DNA of 64,000 bases from Hamadaea sp013361475 (lineage in GTDB: Bacteria > Actinomycetota > Actinomycetes > Mycobacteriales > Micromonosporaceae). The stretch lies in assembly GCF_040654195.1 (NCBI RefSeq), contig NZ_JBFAHM010000017.1, positions 118,040 to 182,039 on the forward strand. Reading direction: 5' to 3'. Position numbers and translations under genes: made by a program. Below, piece after piece: positions 8,218 through 15,925 of the stretch (its first letter is position 1; each line of letters begins with the position of its first letter). The notes beneath the pieces were generated by a model that did no database searches, was not told the DNA's origin, and saw only the letters and a program-made list of their open reading frames with translations.

Positions 8218-8996
8218 GCGGGTTTGTGCGCCACCACGAGCATCCGCTGGGCGTGCGACTCGAAGCGGCCGTGCCGCTGGATGTGCTCGTGCATCGCCAG
8301 CAGCGTGTCGTGGTACTTCTCGACGGTGAAGTCGGGCACCGCCCAGATCACCTTGCGGATGAAGTAGACCACCGCGCCCACGTCGGCGAAGGTGACCAGC
8401 AGCGACTCGGCCTGCAGGTCGTCGAGGACGAGACCGGCGGCGGCGAGTTCCCGCCGGGCCGTCGCCGGATCCCGTTCCGGACCGTAGGTCTGCGGCCCCA
8501 GGAAGAACTCGGTCAGCTCCCGGTTGGACCCGGGACCGATCTGCTGGCTGAAGTAGACCCCGCCCGGTTGCAGCACCCGGGCCAGCTCACCCCAGCCGAC
8601 CACATTCGGATGACGGCTGACCACCAGGTCGAACGTCTCGTCGGGGAAGGGGAGCGGGCCGTCCTCGGCCGCCTCCACGACCGCCACGCCCAGCGGCTGC
8701 AGCGTACGCCGCGCCAGCGCGAGGTTCGGCGGCCAGCCCTCGGTCGCATACGTGGTGGGGGCGAGCCGGGGCACCTCCGCCAGCACCTCGCCGCCGCCGG
8801 TCTGGACGTCGACGGCCACCCGCGCGCGAGCCATCAGCTCCGACATCCGCCGGAGGTAACCCCACGACGGCCGCTGCTCGGTGGCCCGGCCGTCCAGCCA
8901 GGAGAAGTCCCAGCCGTCCACGTCGGCCGCGGCCGCCTCGGCGATCAGGTCGTCGAACGTCCGGCCGGACGGCGGCTCAACGGGTGCGGCGGTCAT
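8214..8996 (-). CDS. Class I SAM-dependent methyltransferase
   Basis: I chose the ATG at 8996 over the upstream in-frame codon at 9041. The fold is a Rossmann methyltransferase, although motif I is weak (VAVDVQTGGGEVLAEVP instead of a clean GxGxG). It is followed by acidic motif II, PFPDETFDLVVSRH (motif IV) and the WGELARVLQPGGVYFSQQ strand. The family is the broad Methyltransf_11 group, so the substrate is unknown. The gene converges on the response regulator and the two stops overlap at 8214-8217. Confidence 0.85.
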   Translation of the reverse strand: MTAAPVEPPSGRTFDDLIAEAAAADVDGWDFSWLDGRATEQRPSWGYLRRMSELMARARVAVDVQTGGGEVLAEVPRLAPTTYATEGWPPNLALARRTLQPLGVAVVEAAEDGPLPFPDETFDLVVSRHPNVVGWGELARVLQPGGVYFSQQIGPGSNRELTEFFLGPQTYGPERDPATARRELAAAGLVLDDLQAESLLVTFADVGAVVYFIRKVIWAVPDFTVEKYHDTLLAMHEHIQRHGRFESHAQRMLVVAHKPA

Positions 8997-9115
8997 GCGC
9001 CCAGCCTCCCAAGCGGTCGCCGTCCCGGGCAAGTGATCCACTCCGGCGAGTGGAAACCCGTGCCGTATCAGGTTTCCGACAGACGGCGAACGTCGGGCGA
9101 ACGGCGGTTGGTCTC

Positions 9116-9466
9116 ATGTCGACGGTGATCTACTCTTCGGGCGTGGGTGAACTGCTGCGCTTCGAGTCCGACTTCGGGACCGTCTACGTCGAGGAACGCG
9201 ACGACAGCGGGCTGGAGCGCGTCGGCGTGTTCAGCCGGGCCAAGCCGGCCAAGGAGAAACTCGAGGTCGCCCTCGCCCAGGTCCGCCCGGCGTTCGAGGC
9301 GGCGATCGCGGCGCTGGCCGACCTGCCCCGTGCGCCGGAGGAGTTCGAGATCGAGGTGGGTCTGACGCTGACCGCCGAAGCCGGCGCGCTCATCGCGCGT
9401 ACCACCGCCGAGGGACATCTGGTCGTGCGGGCGGTGTGGCGTAACCCGGTGGCGGGACGCGATTGA
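9116..9466 (+). CDS. Trypsin-co-occurring domain 1 (Trypco1, CU044_2847-type) protein
   Basis: I chose ATG 9116; a GTG at 9142 is a possible alternative. The 116-residue protein has the family pattern: an N-terminal beta strand pair (GTVYVEERDD), a helix rich in Ala/Glu/Leu (EKLEVALAQVRPAFEAAI), then EFEIEVGLTLTAEAGALIARTTAEG and a closing strand VVRAVW. Trypco1 proteins are small partners encoded beside trypsin-like proteases in bacterial conflict systems (established for the family, Aravind-group nomenclature). The next gene is exactly such a protease, beginning inside this gene's stop (TTGA, 9463-9466). The molecular role is unknown; it may restrain or present the protease. Confidence 0.85.
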   Translation: MSTVIYSSGVGELLRFESDFGTVYVEERDDSGLERVGVFSRAKPAKEKLEVALAQVRPAFEAAIAALADLPRAPEEFEIEVGLTLTAEAGALIARTTAEGHLVVRAVWRNPVAGRD

Positions 9467-10383
9467 CCGGGCAGCCGACGCTGCCGGGCCGGGTCCGGGT
9501 GCTGGCCGGTGACCCGGAGCGGATCGTCGGCGCGGGCGTGGCGCTGTCCGCGCGACGGGTGCTGACCTGCTGGCACGTCGTGTCCGAGCAGGCGGCCGAC
9601 GGCCTGGCCGTGGCCGAGCCGTCCGGCGTGCCTGTCGAGGTGGACGTCACCTGGTCGGTGCCGATCGGCCCGCACGGCGAAGGCGACCTGGCGCTGCTCA
9701 CCACGCGGGCGCCGCTGGCAGGGCCGCCCGCCCGCCTGGCCGACTGCGGCGACGCCGAACTCGACGTACGCCTCATCGGCCACCCCGCGCAGTCTCCCGC
9801 GCAGGTCCTGGCCCGTGCACGGCTGATCGGCCCGGCCGATCCGGTCACCGGCTGGCGGCAACTGGACCGGCTGTCGACCGCCACCGTCGCCGTCGACCGC
9901 GGCTTCAGCGGAGCCGGCGTGTTCGACGCCGCCGGCCGCATCGTCGGTCTGACCGTCGCCCGTTCCCAGCTCGGCCAGCAAACCGTCGGCTGGATGATCC
10001 CAGTCGCGGCCTGGCGCCGCCAGCTGCCGCGCGACCTCGTCCCGGCGGTGGCCGCCGCACCCCGCACCGAGCCGCTCAGCGCCGCCGACCGCAGTACGCT
10101 CGCCCGCGCGCTCGCCGCCGTCCCCACGATGCTGGACCCGCTGGCCCGAGCGGAACTGATCGCCGCCCTGCCCGACGCCATCCGGCTCCGCGTACGCGTG
10201 ACGCACCGCCTGCTGCTCGACTGCCGGGAACTCATCGCCACCACCCTCGACACGGACGGCGGATTCGCGGCCCTCCATCGGCGACTGTCCGAGCGGGAGG
10301 ATCCCGATAGCATCTCCTTGCGGGAGTTTCGTGCGCTCGCGGTCTCGATGCGGCTGCTGCCGCCACCGGACGAAGAGGACTGA
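9463..10383 (+). CDS. Trypsin-like serine protease with C-terminal effector-associated (EAD-like) domain
   Basis: The 306-residue protein starts at TTG 9463, overlapping the previous stop. The chymotrypsin fold shows the full triad: His38 (CWHVV), Asp75 (GDLALL) and Ser149 (GFSGAG). No signal peptide is visible, so it should act in the cytoplasm. Residues about 205-300 are a separate helical domain (ALAAVPTMLDP...LIAALP...GGFAALHRRLSERE) with the layout of effector-associated domains of the EAD2 kind, which work as homotypic adaptors. A similar helical domain opens the next protein. The protease is therefore the likely effector, recruited and activated by the NB-ARC ATPase. The cleavage target is unknown. 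Confidence 0.85.
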   Translation: MTGQPTLPGRVRVLAGDPERIVGAGVALSARRVLTCWHVVSEQAADGLAVAEPSGVPVEVDVTWSVPIGPHGEGDLALLTTRAPLAGPPARLADCGDAELDVRLIGHPAQSPAQVLARARLIGPADPVTGWRQLDRLSTATVAVDRGFSGAGVFDAAGRIVGLTVARSQLGQQTVGWMIPVAAWRRQLPRDLVPAVAAAPRTEPLSAADRSTLARALAAVPTMLDPLARAELIAALPDAIRLRVRVTHRLLLDCRELIATTLDTDGGFAALHRRLSEREDPDSISLREFRALAVSMRLLPPPDEED

Positions 10384-10385
10384 TC

Positions 10386-13300
10386 ATGCCCCGCCTGCTG
10401 ATCCGGCAAGCCACCGAGCTGCGGGACGCACTCCTGACGGTGGGAGTGCTGAAGAACGCGGACGAACGCCTGATGTGCCTCGAAGCCGTGCACGGCGAAC
10501 TCGGTCACCAGGTCGTGGGCGACAACCGGCGGAACGTGTCGAACAAGGCCGAGCTCATGTTCATCGTCCAGGCGCTGGCGGCCGTGCCGGAGGGCCTGCC
10601 GACGCTGCTGCGGGCGGCGGCCGCGTTCGGCGAGGAGAGTGCCGTCCTGCCCGCGTGGCAGATCCTCGCGCGCGTCGAACTGGCCGCGCTGCTCGCCGAG
10701 GTCCGGCCCGACGTGGTCGCCGAGGTCGCCGGTCAGGTGATGGACGCCCGCGTCGAGATCGACGAGCCGGATGTCGTCCTGCAGCAGGTCGGCTGGCAGC
10801 GCGCCGACGCGTGGGGCGCGCCGGCGATGATCGCCTTCGCGGCGCTGCTCCTGGAGCGGCTGCCGGGGAGGGCCGACGAGACACCGGCCGCGGCCGGGGT
10901 CGCCGGTCGGGAAGGCAACAGCACCGGGATCGAGGCTTGGCTCACCGGTGGACGGTATGATTTGGGGTTGACCGGGGCTGACCTGGACAACGCTCGCCGC
11001 GTGGCGCGATTGATCAGCGCGGCCGCGGGACCGGGCTCGAACACAGGTTTGCCGGCGCATGAGGAAGGTCCCGACGTGGGTACCACGACGATCATCAAGG
11101 TCACCGACTCGGGGACGACGCAACCGCCTGCGCTGGTCTGGGGTGGCGTTCCCGCCCGCAACCAGTACTTCGTGGGCCGCCGCGAGAGCCTCGCCACGCT
11201 CGACGCCGCGCTGAGCCATCAAGCACGGGCCTCGGTCCTGCCGAAGGCGAGCGTGCGCGGCGCCGGTGGCGTCGGCAAGACGCAGCTCGCCGTCGAGTAC
11301 ACCTACCTTCATCAGAGCCGTTACCAGATCATCTGGTGGATCAACGCGGAGAACATCGCGACCGTGCGGGCCTCGCTCTCCGCGCTGGCCGATCGGGCCG
11401 GCATCCCGCCCAATCCCAGCATGGAACAACGGATCCGCGCTCTGCTGGACCACCTGGCGACCACGTCGCAAAACTGGCTGCTGGTCTACGACAACGCGAC
11501 CGATCCCGCCGAACTGGCCCCGCTCATGCCGACCGCGAACGTCGTCGGCGAACTCGGCCACGTGATCGTGACGACCCGCAACACCGCGTGGGCCGCCGAA
11601 GGCGCCACTCTGGAACTGGACGTGTTCAGCCGTTCGGAGTCCCTGGAGTTGCTCCAGGCGCGCGTGCCCGACACATCCGACCGGGAGGCCCACGACCTCG
11701 CCGAGAAGCTCGACGATCTGCCGCTGGCGCTGGAGCAGGCCGCGAGCTGGCTGCTGACCATGCCGTCCTCGGTGGACGAATATCTGGAGGACCTGGAAAG
11801 CCGGGCCACCACGCTGCTCGCCGAAGGGCGGCCGCGTGAGTACAACGGCACCGTGCTGACCGTCGTCTCGCTGGCGCTGCCTGAGCTGGCCGAACGGTCC
11901 GCCGCCGCCGTCCAGCTCCTCGAGCTGCTGGTCCACCTCGCGCCCGAGCCGATCTCGACGCGGCTGCTCTGGGAGGGCCGCCGCGCCGCCGGTCTCCCGG
12001 AACCGCTGCGATCGGTGCTGCAGGAACGCAACGACATCTCCCGCGCGGTACGCCACCTCGGCGCGCTCGGCCTGGCCCGGATCGACAACGCGAACAAGCG
12101 GGTCCAGATCCACCGGCTCGTCCACCTCGTCGTCCGGGAGGGCCTGACCTCCGCCGAACCGCTGCTGAACGCGCAGCGCCTGCTCTCCGCGGCCAACCCC
12201 GGCTTCCCCGACGACCGGGGGACCTGGCCCCGGCACTCGGAGATCGCGCCACACCTGCACGCCGCCCGGCTGATCCACGGCGACGTCGACGCCCGCCGGA
12301 CAGTGCTGGACCAGGTGCGTTACCTCTACAACACCGGGGATTACGAGAGCTGCCGCGCACTGGTCGAGGAGGCGCTGGCCTTCTGGGACATTCCCGGCGA
12401 GGACGGCGAGCCCAGCACCGACGCGCTGACCCTGCTGGCGTTGCGCCGTTACGGCGACGCGCTGCGGCAGCTGAACGATCCGCAGGCGGCGGCCGTCACC
12501 CTGGCGGCGTACGAGCGCATGGTCGTGGCGCTCGGCGAGGAGCACGAGTACACGATGGGCGCCGCGAACAGCGTCGGCGCCGATCTGCGCCGGGCCGGCC
12601 GCGTGACCGAGGCCCGGGAGCTGGACGCCCGCACCCTGGAGACGCAGCGCCGGGTGCTCGGCGACGCCGATCCCAGCACGCTGCGCATCATGAACTCGCT
12701 GGCCATGGACTTGCGGCTGACCGGCGACTTCGCCGCCTCTTACGCGTTGAACGTCGAAGTCGAGGAGCACGCCCGCACCTTGGAGGACGGTGCGATCCCG
12801 ATCGTCCTCGCCCAGGAGGCCCAGGCGCGCGACCTCTACCTCCTCGGCCGGTACGCCGACGCCGCCGCGCTGCTGGAGGGTTCGCTGCCGATCCAGCGCA
12901 GCCTGCTCGGCGCGGATCACCTGACCGTGCTCCGGGCGACCTGCGTCTACGTGGCGAGCCTGCGTAAGCTCGGCCGGCTCGACGAGGCGGTGGCCGAGGG
13001 CCGGGCCAACCACCTCCTGGCCACCCGCCGGTTCGGTCCCGACCATCTGATGACCGCCGAATGCGGAATGACGACCGCGAACGCGCTCCGGGCGCGGGGC
13101 GACGCCCGGGACGCCCACACCTACGCGATGCGCAGTCTCCACCTGTTCCGCGAGATCTACGGAGAGGACCACCCGCTGGTGTGGTGCGCGTCCGTCAACG
13201 TCGCGGCCATCCTGCGCGCCCGTGACCTCGACCAGGAGGCGGAGGCCCTGAGCCTTCGCACGCTCGACGGCCTGCGCCGCAGCCTCCCAGCCGAGCACCC

Positions 13301-13619
13301 GTATCTGCTCAGCGCCCGCAGCGGTGTGGTGATGAACCTGGTTCGGGCCCACCGGGTTTCCGAGGCCCAGCCGTTGTCGGCCGAGATCCTCGCCGACTCG
13401 CAACGCATCCGCGGTCCCCAGCACGCGTACACCTACTACTGCATGGTCAACGCCGCGGTCGACCTGATCCAGACCGACCAGGCGGAGACGGGGCTGCCGA
13501 TGCTCGCGGAGGCGACGCGGCTGCTGACCGAGAAGTTCGGCGCGGAGCACCCCGAGGTGGAGGCCGCCCGGAACCGGCGCCGCATCGAGTGCGACATCGA
13601 GACGATCAGCTTGATCTGA
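10386..13619 (+). CDS. EAD/NB-ARC/TPR STAND ATPase, FxSxx-COOH-system TPR-like
   Basis: This 1077-residue protein begins two bases after the protease gene. Residues about 1-95 form a helical EAD-like domain (LRDALLTVGVLKNADERL...EGLPTLLRAAAAFGEE) parallel to the protease tail. A linker leads to an NB-ARC core: GVPARNQYFVGRRESL, P-loop GAGGVGKTQ (about 292-300), IIWWINAE, LLVYDN, HVIVTTRN and the GLPLA-equivalent LDDLPLALEQAA. A winged-helix region follows. From about residue 640 to the end there are many TPR units with repeated LGxxHP-like turns. This architecture matches proteins called FxSxx-COOH system tetratricopeptide repeat proteins. It would be a ligand-sensing switch; TPRs bind the trigger, and oligomerisation brings protease domains together. 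Confidence 0.88.
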   Translation: MPRLLIRQATELRDALLTVGVLKNADERLMCLEAVHGELGHQVVGDNRRNVSNKAELMFIVQALAAVPEGLPTLLRAAAAFGEESAVLPAWQILARVELAALLAEVRPDVVAEVAGQVMDARVEIDEPDVVLQQVGWQRADAWGAPAMIAFAALLLERLPGRADETPAAAGVAGREGNSTGIEAWLTGGRYDLGLTGADLDNARRVARLISAAAGPGSNTGLPAHEEGPDVGTTTIIKVTDSGTTQPPALVWGGVPARNQYFVGRRESLATLDAALSHQARASVLPKASVRGAGGVGKTQLAVEYTYLHQSRYQIIWWINAENIATVRASLSALADRAGIPPNPSMEQRIRALLDHLATTSQNWLLVYDNATDPAELAPLMPTANVVGELGHVIVTTRNTAWAAEGATLELDVFSRSESLELLQARVPDTSDREAHDLAEKLDDLPLALEQAASWLLTMPSSVDEYLEDLESRATTLLAEGRPREYNGTVLTVVSLALPELAERSAAAVQLLELLVHLAPEPISTRLLWEGRRAAGLPEPLRSVLQERNDISRAVRHLGALGLARIDNANKRVQIHRLVHLVVREGLTSAEPLLNAQRLLSAANPGFPDDRGTWPRHSEIAPHLHAARLIHGDVDARRTVLDQVRYLYNTGDYESCRALVEEALAFWDIPGEDGEPSTDALTLLALRRYGDALRQLNDPQAAAVTLAAYERMVVALGEEHEYTMGAANSVGADLRRAGRVTEARELDARTLETQRRVLGDADPSTLRIMNSLAMDLRLTGDFAASYALNVEVEEHARTLEDGAIPIVLAQEAQARDLYLLGRYADAAALLEGSLPIQRSLLGADHLTVLRATCVYVASLRKLGRLDEAVAEGRANHLLATRRFGPDHLMTAECGMTTANALRARGDARDAHTYAMRSLHLFREIYGEDHPLVWCASVNVAAILRARDLDQEAEALSLRTLDGLRRSLPAEHPYLLSARSGVVMNLVRAHRVSEAQPLSAEILADSQRIRGPQHAYTYYCMVNAAVDLIQTDQAETGLPMLAEATRLLTEKFGAEHPEVEAARNRRRIECDIETISLI

Positions 13620-14643
13620 CGGTGCGCGCGGCCAGCGTCGCGCACAACAACCGGCCCGCGTCGGTCAGGCTCGTGGCCCGGTCCAGCTCCGCGAACGCCT
13701 GGTCCAGCTGTCGGCGTACCTCGGCCAGGCGCGCCTCGGCCCGCTCCGCGAACTCAGCTTGTACGCACAGCGCAGCCCACAGATCCGCCACGGCGGTGAA
13801 GGCGTACGCCCCGTGCAGAAGTCCCGTGATGGGCCGGGGGTCGGCGCGCCACGGTGACGCGTACCAGCCCTGGTCGGCGGGATCGAACAGGTCGGCCAGG
13901 TGCATGACGACGCTGAGCTTGCTGTGCTGGAACTCGTGCACCATCGCGATGGCGAGCTCGACCGGGCTCAACCCGGGTTCGCTGGCGAACGCGCCGAACG
14001 CGTCGGAGTTCGTGACGCTGTGATTGCCCGCCCCGGCGTCGCCCAGCGGGACGAACGTCGTCAACCCGTACGCCAGCTCGTCGGCGTACGCGGGGGCGCA
14101 GTCGGCGAGCAGCCGCCAAGCGGCGTCGAATGTGGACTTCGCGGCGGCGTGCGCGGCGTCGGTCAGGCGACTGGCGAGGGCCAAACCAAAGCAGTCCCGC
14201 ATAGGGTCGGCGTCGTCCACCGTGAGCCGCAGACTGCGCCCGTTATGCCGAAGGCTGTAGCGCGTCAGGGCCGGCCAGTCGTCCATCGAGTCCGATTCGA
14301 TCCCGACTCCATTCGCCGCCCGCCGCGCGACGGCGTCCAGATAACCGGCGGGAGCCGACGCCAACCCGCGCGTCCGATGCGTCGCCCAGACTCCGAGCCA
14401 TGGCAGCCGCAAGACCTCCAGCACCGCGCCCGAATCCACTTCGTACGCCCGCCCGATCACCGTCGCCGCCGGAATCAGCTCCGGATCGGTGCTGACCAGA
14501 TGCCGGATCAGCAACAGCGTCCGAGTCAACTGAGCGTCGCGCAGCTTCTCGATCTGCCCCCGCCCGGCGGCGCTCCGGGCGAACTCCCGCAACTCGCCAG
14601 GGGTCAGTCCGAGACGGGGCGCGTCTCGAGAAAGCTGTTCCAT
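13606..14643 (-). CDS. HExxH-motif putative peptide beta-hydroxylase of a RiPP system
   Basis: The 345-residue protein carries VHEFQHSKL, an HExxH motif at about residues 236-240, followed by a conserved helix and a DLWAALCVQAEF region. The N-terminal LTPGELREFA...LTRTLLLIRHLV stretch is typical of the HEXXH family linked to FxSxx-COOH peptides. Members are now described as alpha-ketoglutarate-dependent peptide beta-hydroxylases, with the HExxH binding iron (family knowledge). The upstream 65-residue ORF is the probable substrate; the two genes overlap by 40 bases. The 3' end overlaps the end of the NB-ARC gene by 14 bases in convergent orientation. The start could be internal, since ATG 14643 lies within the precursor core codons. 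Confidence 0.85.
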   Translation of the reverse strand: MEQLSRDAPRLGLTPGELREFARSAAGRGQIEKLRDAQLTRTLLLIRHLVSTDPELIPAATVIGRAYEVDSGAVLEVLRLPWLGVWATHRTRGLASAPAGYLDAVARRAANGVGIESDSMDDWPALTRYSLRHNGRSLRLTVDDADPMRDCFGLALASRLTDAAHAAAKSTFDAAWRLLADCAPAYADELAYGLTTFVPLGDAGAGNHSVTNSDAFGAFASEPGLSPVELAIAMVHEFQHSKLSVVMHLADLFDPADQGWYASPWRADPRPITGLLHGAYAFTAVADLWAALCVQAEFAERAEARLAEVRRQLDQAFAELDRATSLTDAGRLLCATLAARTVRSS

Positions 14644-14801
14644 CCCGCGAGCGTCCTCTCCGGGTGCGTGTGCACCAGCGCGACCAGATCCGCGACGGCT
14701 GCCGTCAACGCTGGATCATCGCCCAGCAGCAGGCGGTTCAGGCGATCGCCGGAGATGTCGGGCAACGGCGCCCGGCTCGGCAGGGGTCTTTCGTCATCCA
14801 T
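14604..14801 (-). CDS. FxSxx-like RiPP precursor peptide
   Basis: ATG 14801 opens a 65-residue peptide. Its body resembles FxSxx-COOH (FxsA-type) precursors: a leader motif LPDISGDRL, then LLLGDDPALTAAVADLV, then a C-terminal AGWNSFLETRPVSD. Standard members end in F-x-S-x-x at the carboxyl terminus. Here the equivalent block reads W-N-S-F-L, with tryptophan for phenylalanine, and is extended by nine residues. It sits directly upstream of and overlapping the HExxH hydroxylase. A weak GGGAA ribosome site precedes it. Assignment as a substrate is inference from similarity and context; no radical SAM (FxsB) gene is in the window. Confidence 0.7.
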   Translation of the reverse strand: MDDERPLPSRAPLPDISGDRLNRLLLGDDPALTAAVADLVALVHTHPERTLAGWNSFLETRPVSD

Positions 14802-14871
14802 CGGTTTCCCGCAAGCGACGGCGAAGTAAGTCCTGTCCAGTCTCTCACAACGCCGCACCGCGAATGCCCTA

Positions 14872-14891
14872 TGTGACCGGTGGTTGTCACA
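14872..14891. promoter_or_regulatory. Inverted repeat upstream of the precursor gene, candidate operator
   Basis: TGTGAC and GTCACA form 6-bp arms around an 8-bp centre, about 70 bases upstream of the precursor start and 30 bases beyond the end of the neighbouring 308-residue gene. On the minus strand a TTGTGA and a TACTTC about 16 bases apart lie between it and the precursor start and could serve as promoter elements. The role is inferred from position only. Confidence 0.35.
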
Positions 14892-14921
14892 CTGCACCCG
14901 GCGGAATGGCGGAATGCTTGG

Positions 14922-15848
14922 CTACGCGGCGGGGGAGAGGCGTTCGTGGCGTTCGACCAGCAGCCGGATGCCGGCCGGCTCCAGCGCCACCAGGCTCGGC
15001 ACGATCTCGCCGGCGGCGTACGGGGAGTCGAGCACGCAGCGTTCGAGGTACTCCACCCAGCCGGAGTCCTGGCGGGTCACGAGGATCGTGTCCGGGTCGG
15101 GGAGTGCGACGACGAGGTGGTCGGCGCCGAGCGTACGGCTCATCTGGTCGTGGAAGTCGGGCAGCGCCAGGGCGGATGAGGCGAAGGCGCCTTCGCGGCG
15201 CAGCGTCAGGAAACGGCCCCGATCCGGGCGCTCGCGATCTTCGCCGACGTCGACGCGCAGGCCCGAGACGAGCGCGCCGTACGCCGTCGCGAGAACCTCT
15301 TCGAACGGCTGCGTGCCGAGTTTGGCGTGGGTGAGGTGGTTCATGCCGATGCGGCCCTGCGGCGTGGTGGCGACCGCGGCGACGGTGACGTGCAGCCGCC
15401 CTGGGACGACATCGCGATGGGGGAGATGCTGCAGGAGGTCGATCGTGGGCGACGACCAGCTCCACAGGATCGGCAGGAGCTGGCCGTTCTCGGCGACGTG
15501 CTCCATGTTGTCCACCGCCTGCGCCGCCGCGTGCTGCCGTTCCGCCTGCTCCATGGTCTGGCGGACCTCGGCGTACGCCGCCTCCCAGCCGCCGGGGCCG
15601 GGCCGGTCGAAGCTGTAGGTGACCGCGGCCCGGGGGAACGTCCGTCCGATGAAGTCCTCGTCCACCGCCGACGGCTGCCACTCCGAGTAGATGCGGCTCA
15701 CGTCGGCTGCCGCGCGCCGTTCGACCGGCACCGCGAACCACGCCTGCTGCACGCAGTCGTCGGCTTGGGTCGGCCCGCTGGAGATGAACGGCTCGGGGTA
15801 GCCCGGAATCTCGAAGACCACCATGTTGGTCGAGGGGTCGGTGTTCAC
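14922..15848 (-). CDS. Protein of unknown function, 308 residues
   Basis: I chose GTG 15848 because a strong GGGAGGAC ribosome site lies about five bases upstream; the frame is open much further. The N-terminal part is acidic and mixed alpha/beta with SRIYSEWQPSAVDEDFIGRTFP, then TYSFDRPGPGGWEAA and a Glu/Gln/Ala helix. The C-terminal half has DFHDQMSRTLGADHLVVALPDPDTILVT, faintly like DUF1444-type proteins, followed by VPSLVALEPAGIRLLVERHERL. No signal peptide or membrane helix is present. I do not recognise a specific function. It follows the ABC exporter genes in the same direction but after a 77-base gap. Confidence 0.75.
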   Translation of the reverse strand: MNTDPSTNMVVFEIPGYPEPFISSGPTQADDCVQQAWFAVPVERRAAADVSRIYSEWQPSAVDEDFIGRTFPRAAVTYSFDRPGPGGWEAAYAEVRQTMEQAERQHAAAQAVDNMEHVAENGQLLPILWSWSSPTIDLLQHLPHRDVVPGRLHVTVAAVATTPQGRIGMNHLTHAKLGTQPFEEVLATAYGALVSGLRVDVGEDRERPDRGRFLTLRREGAFASSALALPDFHDQMSRTLGADHLVVALPDPDTILVTRQDSGWVEYLERCVLDSPYAAGEIVPSLVALEPAGIRLLVERHERLSPAA

Positions 15849-15925
15849 GCGTCCTCCCAAAGGCACGTCCTCAAGCAAGATCGTCAGGCACGGTACCACC
15901 GCCCGGCCAACCCGCCGTCGTCCGG

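Noticed and set aside
9390..13550. A 1386-codon antisense frame over the protease and NB-ARC genes
   Set aside because: It mirrors the strong plus-strand proteins with full motifs; its own translation lacks any domain and is Gln/Arg/Gly-biased, as expected of high-GC shadows.
14604..14660. Canonical FxSxx-COOH ending for the precursor
   Set aside because: The last residues are P-V-S-D after E-T-R; the W-N-S-F-L block is internal, so the standard label cannot be used without qualification.
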